Below are positions 50,217 through 58,800 of a DNA stretch of 64,000 bases, in pieces (position 1 is the first letter of the stretch; every line of letters starts with the position of its first letter). Source of the DNA: Pseudosporangium ferrugineum (lineage in GTDB: Bacteria; Actinomycetota; Actinomycetes; Mycobacteriales; Micromonosporaceae); contig NZ_PVZG01000011.1 in the NCBI RefSeq assembly GCF_003002065.1, positions 248,001 to 312,000 on the forward strand. Reading direction: 5' to 3'. Below the pieces are notes generated by a model. The model searched no databases and was not told the origin of the DNA. It worked only from the letters and a program-made list of their open reading frames with translations. The position numbers and the translations under genes are program-made.

Positions 50217-51311
50217 ATGACCGCAGAGCAGTTGATCTCATTCGCCCGAGGCGCACCTTCGCTGGACATCGTCGACGTCGCCGGCCTCAAGGCCGCGGCC
50301 GCCCGGGCGTTCGACGCCGATCCGGCCGGGGTGACCGCCTACGGCACGTCCGTCGGTTACATCCCGCTGCGGAAGTGGATCGCGGAGAAGCACGGGGTCG
50401 CCCCCGAGCAGGTGATCGTGACCAACGGCTCGCTGCAGGCGGACGCCTTCCTGTTCAACCACGTGATCCAGGCCGGCGACGACGTGGTCGTCGAGAAGCC
50501 CACGTACGACCGCACCCTGCTGAGCCTGCAGAACCTCGGCGGCAAGGTGCACCAGGTCACCATCGAGCCGGACGGCATCGACGTCGAGGAGCTACGCGGG
50601 CTGCTCGCGAACGGCCTGCGTCCCAAGCTCGCGCACATCATCCCGAACTACCAGAACCCGGCCGGTGTGACGCTCTCCCTGGAGAAGCGCCGGGTGCTGC
50701 TCGAGCTCGCGGCCGAGTACGGCTTCCTCATCTTCGAGGACGACCCGTACGTCGACATCCGCTTCCGCGGCGAGGCCCTGCCCTCGATGCTGTCGATGGA
50801 CGAGAACAACTCGGTGGTGCACGCCTCCAGCTTCACCAAGACCGTGTGCCCGGGCGTCCGCGTCGGCTACCTGGTCGGCCCGGCGGCGCTGATCGACGCG
50901 ATCGCGAAGAAGGCGACGAACCTCTACATCTCGCCCGGCATGGTGTCCGAGGCGATCGTCCACCAGTTCTGCGTCTCGGGCGACATCGACCGCTCGATCC
51001 GGACCGTCAGCGCCGCCCTCGCCGAGCGCGCCGGGGTGCTGGCCGCCGCGCTGCGCGAGCACATCCCGGGTGCGACGTTCACCGAGCCGGACGGCGGCTA
51101 CTTCCTCTGGGTGGATCTGCCGGAGGACATCGACGTGGACAAGCTGTTCCCGGTCGCCATGAAGAAGGGGGTGGCCATCGTCAAGGGCAGCGACTTCCTG
51201 CTCGACGGCGGCAACCACTCCGTACGCCTGGCTTTCTCGGCCGTGACGGTGGAGCAGATCGACGAGGGTGTGCGGCGCCTTGCCGAGGCCATCAGGGATA
51301 TTCGCGTGTGA
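50217..51311 (+). CDS. PLP-dependent aminotransferase, class I/II (2-aminoadipate-type)
   Basis: A 364-residue fold-type I aminotransferase without an N-terminal regulator domain. The Schiff-base Lys is Lys208 (SSFTKTVCPGVRVGYLVG). NYQNPAG and EDDPYVDIRF are the usual cofactor contacts. The pattern is close to 2-aminoadipate or MocR-type aminotransferases, but the amino donor is unknown. ATG 50217 has no ribosome site; TAAGCT 6 bases upstream fits a leaderless mRNA. It is divergent from the nucleotidyltransferase operon and could supply an amino group to the same pathway. Confidence 0.9.
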   Translation: MTAEQLISFARGAPSLDIVDVAGLKAAAARAFDADPAGVTAYGTSVGYIPLRKWIAEKHGVAPEQVIVTNGSLQADAFLFNHVIQAGDDVVVEKPTYDRTLLSLQNLGGKVHQVTIEPDGIDVEELRGLLANGLRPKLAHIIPNYQNPAGVTLSLEKRRVLLELAAEYGFLIFEDDPYVDIRFRGEALPSMLSMDENNSVVHASSFTKTVCPGVRVGYLVGPAALIDAIAKKATNLYISPGMVSEAIVHQFCVSGDIDRSIRTVSAALAERAGVLAAALREHIPGATFTEPDGGYFLWVDLPEDIDVDKLFPVAMKKGVAIVKGSDFLLDGGNHSVRLAFSAVTVEQIDEGVRRLAEAIRDIRV

Positions 51312-51320
51312 AACCTGTTT

Positions 51321-51342
51321 GACTGTCGGGTTTCCGACAGTC
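51321..51342 (+). terminator. Hairpin 1 after the aminotransferase gene
   Basis: GACTGTCGG (51321-51329), loop GTTT, CCGACAGTC (51334-51342): a perfect 9 bp stem 10 bases after the stop codon. Confidence 0.8.
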
Positions 51343-51349
51343 GAGCCTC

Positions 51350-51384
51350 TGCGCCGGTTCTGGGTTTCCCCCAGGACCGGCGCA
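51350..51384 (+). terminator. Hairpin 2 after the aminotransferase gene
   Basis: TGCGCCGGT (51350-51358) pairs with ACCGGCGCA (51376-51384), and the inner bases TCTGGG/CCAGG extend it. It follows hairpin 1 by 7 bases, making a double terminator without a U-run. Confidence 0.7.
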
Positions 51385-51634
51385 CGGCTCACAATGCTTG
51401 CGGCGTCAGGCTGCATGACCATGCGGTGCGACGCGTCGACACCCACCCCCGCCCCCCGGCGCCGGGCGGGCCGCTCGCACCCTTCACCCCCCGAAATGCG
51501 GCCGGTCCGTCCGGCGCCACCTTGCCGGCCGGCGCCGCGCTTCGGTGGCGTAAGGACTGGGCAACCTCCCGGGCGTAGCCTCGGGCGGGCCCGCCACCGA
51601 GGCCCGGGCTTCAGCACCCTTGGGGGAGGCAGTC

Positions 51635-52777
51635 ATGAGCGAGAGCAGCGTGCGCCGCAGCCGGTCGACCGGCGTGAACAGGTCGCTGTCGCGAGCTTGG
51701 ACGGCACCCGTACGGGCGATGAACCGGTTCCTCGGCACGGTCGACGGCGAGCAGGGCGGCCCCCGCGAGGAGTTCCACGGCAGCGCGGTCGTCGACTGCG
51801 GCGTCTACGTCGACGGCAAGCGCGAGCCGGGCGACTTCAGCCCCGACGAGGCGCTGCGCGAGGCGTGCAGCCGGGAGAACGCCTTCGTCTGGCTCGGCCT
51901 GCACGAGCCGTCGCAGGCGGAGATGGCCGCGGTCGGCCGGACGTTCAACCTGCACGAGCTGGCCGTCGAGGACGCGGTCAAGGCCCAGCAGCGGCCCAAG
52001 CTCGAGCAGTTCGCCGGCATGCACTTCCTGGTCCTCCGCACGGCGCGCTACGTGCCGCACAGCGAGCTCACCGAGACCTCGCAGATCGTCGAGACCGGGC
52101 AGATGATGATGTTCGTCGGCGAGCGGTTCCTGATCACGGTCCGGCACGGCGACGCGATCCAGCTCGCTCCCGTACGCGCCGACATGGAGGCCCGCGGCGA
52201 TCTGCTCGCGCAGGGCCCGTGGGCGGTGGCGTACGCGGTGACCGACCGGGTGGTGGACGCGTACGTGGCGGTCGCCGACCAGGTCGAGGCCGACCTCGAC
52301 ATCATCGAGGAGGGCGCGTTCTCCCGGGAGACGGGCAGCCCGGTCCAGGCGATCTACCAGATGAAGCGCGAGATCGTGGAGTTCCGGCGGGCCGTGGTTC
52401 CGCTCCAGCGCCCGCTCGCCACCATCACCTCGCCGCAGAGCCGGCTGGTGCCCAAGGAGATCCGCCGGTATTTCCGGGACGTGCAGGACCACCTCACGCG
52501 TACGGTCGAACAGGTCTCCTCCTACGACGACCTGCTCAACTCCATCCTGCAGGCGCGACTCGCGCAGGTGACCGTCGACCAGAACAACGACATGCGCAAG
52601 ATCGCCGCGTGGGCCGGTATCTCCGCGGTGTGGACGGCCATCGCGGGCGTCTACGGCATGAACTTCCTGCACATGCCCGAGACCCAGTGGCAGTACGGCT
52701 ACCCCGGCGTGATCACGATCATGCTGGTCATCTCGGTGCTGCTCTACCGCGCGTTCCGCCGCAACGGCTGGTTGTAA
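51635..52777 (+). CDS. corA: CorA-family Mg2+/Co2+ transporter
   Basis: A 380-residue divalent-cation channel. The cytoplasmic N-terminal domain (about 1-310) ends in a long stalk helix (VEQVSSYDDLLNSILQARLAQVTVDQN). Two C-terminal helices follow, with the pore signature YGMNF after the first and a basic C-terminus (RAFRRNGW). It is full length. ATG 51635 has GGGGGAGG 7 bases upstream. The first 35 residues are Ser/Arg-rich and not part of the fold. Confidence 0.95.
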   Translation: MSESSVRRSRSTGVNRSLSRAWTAPVRAMNRFLGTVDGEQGGPREEFHGSAVVDCGVYVDGKREPGDFSPDEALREACSRENAFVWLGLHEPSQAEMAAVGRTFNLHELAVEDAVKAQQRPKLEQFAGMHFLVLRTARYVPHSELTETSQIVETGQMMMFVGERFLITVRHGDAIQLAPVRADMEARGDLLAQGPWAVAYAVTDRVVDAYVAVADQVEADLDIIEEGAFSRETGSPVQAIYQMKREIVEFRRAVVPLQRPLATITSPQSRLVPKEIRRYFRDVQDHLTRTVEQVSSYDDLLNSILQARLAQVTVDQNNDMRKIAAWAGISAVWTAIAGVYGMNFLHMPETQWQYGYPGVITIMLVISVLLYRAFRRNGWL

Positions 52778-52843
52778 GCCCGCCCCCCAGCGACATCCCT
52801 CGACCTTTACAGTGAGGCCTGTCATCGCGGGGAGGGAAGTCGC

Positions 52844-54292
52844 GTGCCGTCTCGGCAGGATCAGCTGCACTCGTACCAGTACGCGCAGCAGCGCGTGGTG
52901 GCCGCGCTGGTCACCCACGACCCCGACCCGCACCGCTCGCCGCTGCGCCGGGCCGGCACCACGGTCCTGGTCAGCCTCGTCGTGGCCGCGCTCGCGGTCG
53001 GCGGCGCCGCGGTCTACGGCCTGCTCAAGGGCCGGAGCACGGTCGAGCCCCGGGACGAGTCGGTGGTCTTCCTGGAGAAGGGCACCGGCGCCCGGTACGT
53101 CTACCTGAAGTCCGACGACAAGATGCACCCGGTGCTCAACTACGCGTCCGGGCTGCTCATCGCCAACGCCCCCGCGCCGGAGATGAAGAACGCGTCCCGG
53201 GAGAGCCTCGCCGAGGTGCCGCTCGGCGACCCGCTCGGCATCGCGGACGCGCCCGACTCCCTGCCGCCGGCCAAGGGCGGCCTGGTCAAGAACCTCTGGA
53301 CGGTGTGCTCGCAGGCCACCCAGGGCCCGGCCGGGACGCAGAGCGTGCTGTCGGTCGGCGAGGGGGCCGGCGGCGGCACCACGCTGCCCGTGCCGCAGGC
53401 CGACACCCCGGCCGACCAGCTGCGCGGGCTGCTGGTCACCGACCCGGCCGACCGGACGTTCCTGGTCTACAACAACAAGCGCTTCCTGATCCCCGCGAGC
53501 CGCCTCCAGCAGACCCGGGTGTGGTTCCGGTGGAACCAGGCCGCGCTGCCGGTGTCCGCGGCGTGGATCAACGCGGTGCCGATCGGGCCCGACCTCAAGC
53601 CGCCGGCGATCCCCGACTGGGGCGACCCGTCGGCGGAGATCTCCGACTACGAGGTGGGCCAGATCCTGCGGATCCACAGCGACGGCAACACCGCCGACCA
53701 GTGGGGGGTCGTGCTCGGCGACGGGGTCGCCGACCTGACCGACGTGCAGGCGAACCTCATGCAGACCGATCCGGAGGCGTACAGCGTCCGGGAGATGGAC
53801 CTCACCCTGTACGGCAACCTGCCCCGCTCGAAGACGCAGCTGGTCACCGCGGCGAACGCGGCCGGCCTGCCGCCCGCGGTGCCGGTGCTGCTCAACGGCC
53901 CGGACAGCGTCTGCCTGACCTACGACGGCGCCGCGAACGGCGGCGTCACGATCCGGATCGGCGCGGCCATGCCGGGCGGCACCGCGGTCACCGGCGAGCC
54001 GGCGGCGCCGGGCGGGGTCCAGGTGGACCGGGTGCACGTGCCGCGCGGCAAGGGTGCGGTGGTCGTGTCCGCCGCCTCGCCGAGCGCGCCCGCCGGCAGC
54101 GGAACGGTCAGCGTGATCACCGACACCGGTCGCCGCTACCCGCTCGCCGACCGCGAGGTACTGGCGAAACTCGGCTACGGCGGCGTGCAGCCCCAGACCG
54201 TACCGGGCCAGCTCGTCGCGCTGCTGCCGCAGGGCCCGGCCCTGGATCCCGAACGGGCGCGACAGGCGAACGCCGAACAGAAGAACCCCTGA
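52844..54292 (+). CDS. eccB: EccB, type VII secretion core component (orphan)
   Basis: A 482-residue protein. The cytoplasmic N-terminus SRQDQLHSYQYAQQRVVAALV is the EccB signature, with one helix at about 42-62, then the large extracellular repeat domain (SVVFLEKGTGARYVYL, MHPVLNYASGLLI, GLLVTDPADRTFLVYNNKRFLI). EccB joins EccC and EccD in the ESX pore. No EccC, EccD, MycP or WXG100 genes are within the window, so the rest of the system must be elsewhere. GTG 52844 follows GGAGGG by about 7 bases. Confidence 0.94.
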   Translation: MPSRQDQLHSYQYAQQRVVAALVTHDPDPHRSPLRRAGTTVLVSLVVAALAVGGAAVYGLLKGRSTVEPRDESVVFLEKGTGARYVYLKSDDKMHPVLNYASGLLIANAPAPEMKNASRESLAEVPLGDPLGIADAPDSLPPAKGGLVKNLWTVCSQATQGPAGTQSVLSVGEGAGGGTTLPVPQADTPADQLRGLLVTDPADRTFLVYNNKRFLIPASRLQQTRVWFRWNQAALPVSAAWINAVPIGPDLKPPAIPDWGDPSAEISDYEVGQILRIHSDGNTADQWGVVLGDGVADLTDVQANLMQTDPEAYSVREMDLTLYGNLPRSKTQLVTAANAAGLPPAVPVLLNGPDSVCLTYDGAANGGVTIRIGAAMPGGTAVTGEPAAPGGVQVDRVHVPRGKGAVVVSAASPSAPAGSGTVSVITDTGRRYPLADREVLAKLGYGGVQPQTVPGQLVALLPQGPALDPERARQANAEQKNP

Positions 54293-54358
54293 CGCGTACG
54301 CGGAGCAGCGGACGACCCTCCGGGAGGGCCGCCCGCCGTACCGTCTGCAACCGGGGGT

Positions 54359-55099
54359 TCAGCTCTTGTTCTTGCCGTTGGCCATCCGCGCCACCTCGGG
54401 GCTGTGCAGCGCCGACGTGGTCTGGTCGCCCTCGGGCAGGAGCGCCGGCTCGGCGCCCGCCTTCAGCGCCGGGTCCGAACCGGTGCCGCCGACGACCGGG
54501 CCGGTGCTGCCGGCCGGGGTGACGAAACCGGACGGGCCGGACAGGTCGGCCGGCTCGAACGCCGCGTCCTCGGCGCCGGTGGTCAGGGTCGACCGGTTCA
54601 CCGGGCCGGTGGGGTCGTACTCGTCCCACTGGTCGCTGCGGCGCTTACGCAGGACGTAGGCGCCCGCGGCACCGACGGCGGCCCCGGCCAGCGCGAGCTT
54701 CACGAGCTTGCCGCCCGTGCTGCTCTGCTTGCGGCCGACGGCCTTGTTGGCCCGCTTCTCGAGCTTCCGGGCGTTCCTGCGGCCGGCCTTGGCGGCATCC
54801 TTGTTGGCCTTCACGGCCCGCTTGTTCGCCTTCTTGCCGGTCTGCCTCGCGTTCTCGCTCGCCGCGGCCACGAGCGGGCCGAGGGTGGCGATGGCGCTGC
54901 CCCAGCCGCTGGTCGCCGCGCCCTTGGCCTTGCGGGCCGCCGGCTGCACGCGATCCTTGGCGGCCGCGAACTTCGGCCCCACGGTTGCGCTGGTCTCCTG
55001 TGCGGCGAGCGAGGCCGCACGCTTGAAGTGATCAACGCTCTGGCCGAGCTCGCTCTTCATCTTCGCGTTGCGGTTCTTCCGTCGCATAGTTGCGAACAC
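54359..55099 (-). CDS. DUF5324-like helical membrane-anchored protein
   Basis: A 246-residue protein. The first 115 residues are Lys/Ala/Arg-rich amphipathic helix with likely coiled-coil (KKANKRAVKANKDAAKAGRRNARKLEKRANKA). One short hydrophobic segment follows (LVKLALAGAAVGAAGAYVL), then an acidic disordered tail. It resembles DUF5324 proteins, commonly found beside the cyclophilin gene as here. GTG 55099 is chosen because AGGAGG lies 7 bases upstream; an internal ATG at 55087 is the alternative. It is divergent from ppiA. The role is unknown. Confidence 0.75.
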   Translation of the reverse strand: MFATMRRKNRNAKMKSELGQSVDHFKRAASLAAQETSATVGPKFAAAKDRVQPAARKAKGAATSGWGSAIATLGPLVAAASENARQTGKKANKRAVKANKDAAKAGRRNARKLEKRANKAVGRKQSSTGGKLVKLALAGAAVGAAGAYVLRKRRSDQWDEYDPTGPVNRSTLTTGAEDAAFEPADLSGPSGFVTPAGSTGPVVGGTGSDPALKAGAEPALLPEGDQTTSALHSPEVARMANGKNKS

Positions 55100-55225
55100 C
55101 AGTGCACCTCCTGTGGTTTCTCCCGGGTCCATGCTGCCCCCTCGGGTACCCCCGCGTAGCCGGTTCAGACACATGGGGCAGGATCCGAACTGCAAGGAAC
55201 TTGTCCAACGCCGATAGGAGTACCC

Positions 55226-55756
55226 GTGGCTGAGAAGCTTTACGCCACCCTGCACACCAACCACGGCTCGATCCGGCTCCAGCTGTTCCCGGACCACGCG
55301 CCGGCCACCGTGCGCAACTTCGTGGACCTCGCGGAGGGCACGAAGGAGTACGTCGACCCGCGTACCGGCCAGAAGGGCAGCGGCCCCTACTACGACGGGA
55401 CCATCTCGCACCGGGTCATCGCGAACTTCATGGTCCAGATGGGCGACCCGACCGGCACCGGCCGCGGCGGCCCGGGCTTCCAGTTCGCCGACGAGTTCCA
55501 CCCGGAGCTCCAGTTCGACCGGCCGTACCTGCTCGCGATGGCGAACGCCGGCCCGGGCACCAACGGCTCGCAGTTCTTCATCACGGTCAGCCCCACCCCG
55601 CACCTGAACCGCCGGCACACCATTTTCGGCCAGGTCGCCGACGAGGCGTCCGCCAAGGTCGTCGACTCGATCGCGACCACCCCGACCGGCCCCGGCGACC
55701 GCCCCCGCGAGGACGTCGTCATCGAGCGCGTCGAGATCGAGCGGGTCGCCGACTAG
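55226..55756 (+). CDS. ppiA: Peptidyl-prolyl cis-trans isomerase, cyclophilin type
   Basis: A 176-residue cytoplasmic cyclophilin that speeds proline isomerisation in protein folding. The active-site blocks are complete: FVDLAEGTKEY, HRVIANFMVQMGDPTGTGRGGPG, LLAMANAGPGTNGSQFFIT and LNRRHTIFGQV. GTG 55226 is the start, with a TAGGAG site 7 bases upstream. It is followed by the rhomboid protease on the same strand after a 27-base gap. Confidence 0.96.
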   Translation: MAEKLYATLHTNHGSIRLQLFPDHAPATVRNFVDLAEGTKEYVDPRTGQKGSGPYYDGTISHRVIANFMVQMGDPTGTGRGGPGFQFADEFHPELQFDRPYLLAMANAGPGTNGSQFFITVSPTPHLNRRHTIFGQVADEASAKVVDSIATTPTGPGDRPREDVVIERVEIERVAD

Positions 55757-55783
55757 TACACCCGCACGGGTACCTTTGAGGGC

Positions 55784-56698
55784 ATGAATGAGTCTCCGGT
55801 GACGGCTCCGGTCTGCTACCGACACCCGTCGAAGGAGACTTATGTCCGGTGCAGCCGCTGCGATCGGCCCATCTGCCCGGACTGCATGAACGAGGCCTCG
55901 GTCGGGCACCAGTGCCCGGAGTGCGTCGCCCAGGGGCGGCGGACCCAGCGGCCGGCCCGCACTGCCTTCGGCGGGAGCGCGGCCGGCCGGGCCGGGACGG
56001 CCACCAAGACCCTCATCGGCGTCAACGTCCTCGTCATGGTCATGTCGATCCTGTCGGGCGGCGCGAACGCCGTCGCCGGCGGCGGCATGGGCGGCCTGCT
56101 CGGCTCGAGCACCCCGTTGACGCAGTGGGGGGCCGTCCTCGGCAGCGCCGTCTACGGCCCGGCGGGCGACGTCAGCCTGCACGGCATCGCCGGCAACGGC
56201 GAGTGGTATCGCCTGTTCACGGCCATGTTCCTGCACTACGGCGTGCTGCACCTGCTGATGAACATGTACGCGTTGTGGATCCTCGGCCGCGACCTGGAGC
56301 GCGTGCTCGGCCCGCTGCGGTTCGTCGGCCTCTACGTGCTCGCCGGCCTCGGCGGCAACGTCGCGGCGTACGCGCTGGCCGCACCCAATCAGGCGACGGC
56401 GGGCGCCTCCACCGCGGTCTTCGGCCTGATGGCGGCCATCTTCGTGCTGCTCAGGCGGCTGAACCTCAGCGTCGCGCCGATCCTCCCGGTGATCGTCATC
56501 AACGTGATCTTCACGTTCGCGGTGGCCAGCATCTCGGTCGAGGGACACCTGGGCGGCCTGTTCACCGGGTTCGTGGCCGGCGGCATCCTCGCGTACGCGC
56601 CCCGCGACAAGCGCAACCTCGTCCAGGGCGTGGGCCTCGCGGCGGTGTTCGTGATCCTGATGGCGATCGCGGTCTACCGCACGCTGATGCTCACCTGA
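55784..56698 (+). CDS. Rhomboid intramembrane serine protease with N-terminal zinc finger
   Basis: A 304-residue membrane protease. The catalytic Ser209 lies in GASTAVFGL and the His255 in EGHLGGLFTG, within six or seven membrane segments. The first 50 residues form a B-box-type zinc-binding domain (CYRHP, CSRCDRPICPDC, CPECV), typical of the actinobacterial rhomboids. Substrate unknown. It is downstream of ppiA and probably co-transcribed. Confidence 0.94.
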   Translation: MNESPVTAPVCYRHPSKETYVRCSRCDRPICPDCMNEASVGHQCPECVAQGRRTQRPARTAFGGSAAGRAGTATKTLIGVNVLVMVMSILSGGANAVAGGGMGGLLGSSTPLTQWGAVLGSAVYGPAGDVSLHGIAGNGEWYRLFTAMFLHYGVLHLLMNMYALWILGRDLERVLGPLRFVGLYVLAGLGGNVAAYALAAPNQATAGASTAVFGLMAAIFVLLRRLNLSVAPILPVIVINVIFTFAVASISVEGHLGGLFTGFVAGGILAYAPRDKRNLVQGVGLAAVFVILMAIAVYRTLMLT

Positions 56699-56705
56699 CG
56701 ACTGC

Positions 56706-57128
56706 TCACCTGACGACTCCGGCGCGCAGGTCGTCGAGGGCCCGCGTCACCTCCTCCGGCTCGGCGCCCAGCTCGTGGACGCTGAACAGGTGCAGGCTGT
56801 CGCCGGCGTCGATCTCGAGCAGCTCGCTGCGGATGCCCCGGCGGGCACGGCGGTCCACCCGGATCCGCTCCACCTGCGCCCAGGGCAGATGCCGGCGCCG
56901 CGCGAAGCCCACCACCACGGTGATCCCGCCCGGGTCCGCCATGAGCCGTACGGGCCGGACGAGGTCGCGGACGGCCCACAGCGTCAGCCCCGCCGCGCCG
57001 GCCCCGGCCAGCACCCACTGCACCGGATCGTGGCGCCCGAAGGCCGTCACCAGCACGACGAGCGCGACCGCGCCGAGCAGTTTCGTCACCGGCAGGACCG
57101 GCTTCACCCGCCACTGAAGAGCCGACAT
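56706..57128 (-). CDS. Two-helix PH-domain (bPH) membrane protein
   Basis: A 140-residue protein with two close N-terminal helices (VTKLLGAVALVVLVTAFG and WVLAGAGAAGLTLWAV), then a bacterial PH-like domain (LMADPGGITVVVGFARRRHLPWAQVERIRVDRRARRG, ELLEIDAGDSLHLFS). Proteins of this type are found widely in actinobacteria and have no established role. Start ATG 57128. It is divergent from the thiolase gene by 36 bp and converges on the rhomboid gene with only 7 bases between. Confidence 0.82.
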   Translation of the reverse strand: MSALQWRVKPVLPVTKLLGAVALVVLVTAFGRHDPVQWVLAGAGAAGLTLWAVRDLVRPVRLMADPGGITVVVGFARRRHLPWAQVERIRVDRRARRGIRSELLEIDAGDSLHLFSVHELGAEPEEVTRALDDLRAGVVR

Positions 57129-57164
57129 GGGCACAACTATCGCAGGCTCGCGTACCGTCGGCCT

Positions 57165-58295
57165 ATGCGAGATGCGGTGATCGTGGGCGCGGTGCGGACT
57201 CCGGTGGGGCGGCGCAACGGCGGGCTCGCCGGCGTCCATCCGGTGGAACTGGCGGCGGGGGTGCTGCGCGCCCTGCGGGAACGGACGGGGCTCGACCCGG
57301 CCGACATCGAGGACGTGCACTGGGGGTGCGTCTCGCAGGTCGGCGAGCAGTCGTGGAACACCGGGCGCAACGCGGTGCTGGCGGCCGGCTGGCCCGAGTC
57401 GGTGCCGGCCACGACCATGGACCGGCAGTGCGGCTCGAGCCAGCAGGCGCTGCACTTCGCGGCGGCGACGGTGCTCTCCGGCCAGGCCGATCTGGTGGTC
57501 GCCGGCGGCGTCGAGTCGATGAGCCGGGTGGCGATGTTCTCCAGCATCGCCGGCCAGGACCCGTACGGGCCGTCGATCCGCGAGCGCTACGGCACCGACA
57601 CCTTCCACCAGGGCGTCGGCGCCGAGATGATCGCCGCCCGCTGGGGCTTCTCCCGGCAGCAGCTCGACGAGTACGCGCTGGCCAGCCACGCGGCCGCGGC
57701 CAAGGCGCAGGACGCCGGCGAGTTCGACACCGAGATCGCCCCGGTCGGGGACGTGACCCGCGACGAGGGTATCCGCCGGGACACCACGCTCGAGAAGCTC
57801 GCCGGGCTGAAGACGCCGTTCCGGGCCGACGGCGTGGTCACCGCGGGCTCGGCCTCGCAGATCTCCGACGGCGCCGCCGCGCTCGCCGTGACCACCTCAC
57901 GCTGGGCGGCCGCGCACGGCCTGCGCCCGCTGGCGCGCATCCACACCGCCGTGGTCGCCGCCGACGATCCGGTCATCATGCTGACCGCGCCCATCCCGGC
58001 CACCGCGAAGGCGCTCGCCAAGGCGGGGCTCACCCTGGACGACATCGGGGTGTACGAGGTGAACGAGGCGTTCGCGCCCGTACCGCTGGCCTGGCTGGCG
58101 GAGACCGGCGCGGACCCGTCCCGCCTCAACCCGCGCGGCGGGGCGATCGCCCTGGGCCACCCGCTCGGCGCGTCCGGGGCCCGGATCATGACGACGATGC
58201 TGCACCACATGCGACAGACCGGCGTCCGCTACGGCCTGCAGACCATGTGCGAGGGCGGAGGAATGGCGAACGCCACGGTGGTCGAGCTCCTGTAA
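57165..58295 (+). CDS. Thiolase (acetyl-CoA C-acyltransferase)
   Basis: A 376-residue thiolase. The acyl-accepting Cys89 is in MDRQCGSSQQAL, and the C-terminal set is present: NEAFAPVPLAW, GGAIALGHPLGASGAR with the catalytic His, and CEGGGMANATV with the proton-donating Cys. It cleaves or forms 3-oxoacyl-CoA. No other beta-oxidation genes are adjacent, so the pathway is uncertain. ATG 57165 has no ribosome site; TACCGT lies 6 bases before it, which fits a leaderless mRNA. Confidence 0.94.
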   Translation: MRDAVIVGAVRTPVGRRNGGLAGVHPVELAAGVLRALRERTGLDPADIEDVHWGCVSQVGEQSWNTGRNAVLAAGWPESVPATTMDRQCGSSQQALHFAAATVLSGQADLVVAGGVESMSRVAMFSSIAGQDPYGPSIRERYGTDTFHQGVGAEMIAARWGFSRQQLDEYALASHAAAAKAQDAGEFDTEIAPVGDVTRDEGIRRDTTLEKLAGLKTPFRADGVVTAGSASQISDGAAALAVTTSRWAAAHGLRPLARIHTAVVAADDPVIMLTAPIPATAKALAKAGLTLDDIGVYEVNEAFAPVPLAWLAETGADPSRLNPRGGAIALGHPLGASGARIMTTMLHHMRQTGVRYGLQTMCEGGGMANATVVELL

Positions 58296-58353
58296 TTCGA
58301 TATTCATCGTGACACGCCCGCGCCTTCCCCCGCGCGTCACCGTTAAACGCCAC

Positions 58354-58800
58354 ATGGACGTGTTCTCCCGTACGTTCCTTCCCGCCGCCGCCGAAGCCGG
58401 GGTCCCGATCCCCACCGTGAGCCGGCACATGCCGATCTTCCGCCGCTGCGTCGAACCCGACGACGCCACGGTCCTGGTCACCCGCTGCGTGAATCCGGAC
58501 CGCCCGCTGGCCGGCGACTTCCTCCTCCTGCTGACCTATCGCCGCCTGGTGATCACCCAGGAGACCCGGGTCCTGCACCGCCTGCGCCTGCACCTGAACG
58601 CCAACCTCCGCCACCTCAGCGACGTGACCTGGAACCCGGACCTCCGCCAGTCGGCGGTCGAGGTCGCGGCCACGGCGGTGGACGGCGTCCGCGAACGCTT
58701 CCGCATGCGAGTCACCGAACCGGACCGCGTCTGGCACTTCGACGCCCTCCTCAAGCACGTCTTCCGCGACCGCCGCCCGAGCCTCCCGATCGCCGCCTAA
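58354..58800 (+). CDS. Conserved hypothetical protein of Micromonosporaceae type
   Basis: A 148-residue cytoplasmic protein from ATG 58354; a GTG at 58309 would add 15 residues. It is mixed beta/alpha and Arg-rich: VSRHMPIFRRCVEPDDATVLVTRC, LLLLTYRRLVITQET, LRLHLNANLRHLSDVTW. The beta-strand part looks like a small PH-like fold, but I cannot name the family. It is convergent with the transketolase, and their stop codons overlap by two bases (CTAA), leaving no room for a terminator. Confidence 0.65.
   Translation: MDVFSRTFLPAAAEAGVPIPTVSRHMPIFRRCVEPDDATVLVTRCVNPDRPLAGDFLLLLTYRRLVITQETRVLHRLRLHLNANLRHLSDVTWNPDLRQSAVEVAATAVDGVRERFRMRVTEPDRVWHFDALLKHVFRDRRPSLPIAA

Larger units (their letters stand above)
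51312..51634. other. Aminotransferase-corA spacer with two tandem hairpins
   Basis: A 323-base spacer. Its first 75 bases hold two consecutive stem-loops (listed separately) that should end transcription of the aminotransferase. The remaining 250 bases are very GC-rich with C-runs and no coding frame. They must hold the corA promoter, but I see no clear -35/-10 pair. GGGGGAGG at 51621-51628 is the corA ribosome site. Confidence 0.7.

Noticed and set aside
51611..54037. A minus-strand open frame of 808 codons
   Set aside because: It is antisense to corA and eccB. No domain or signal is visible in the product.
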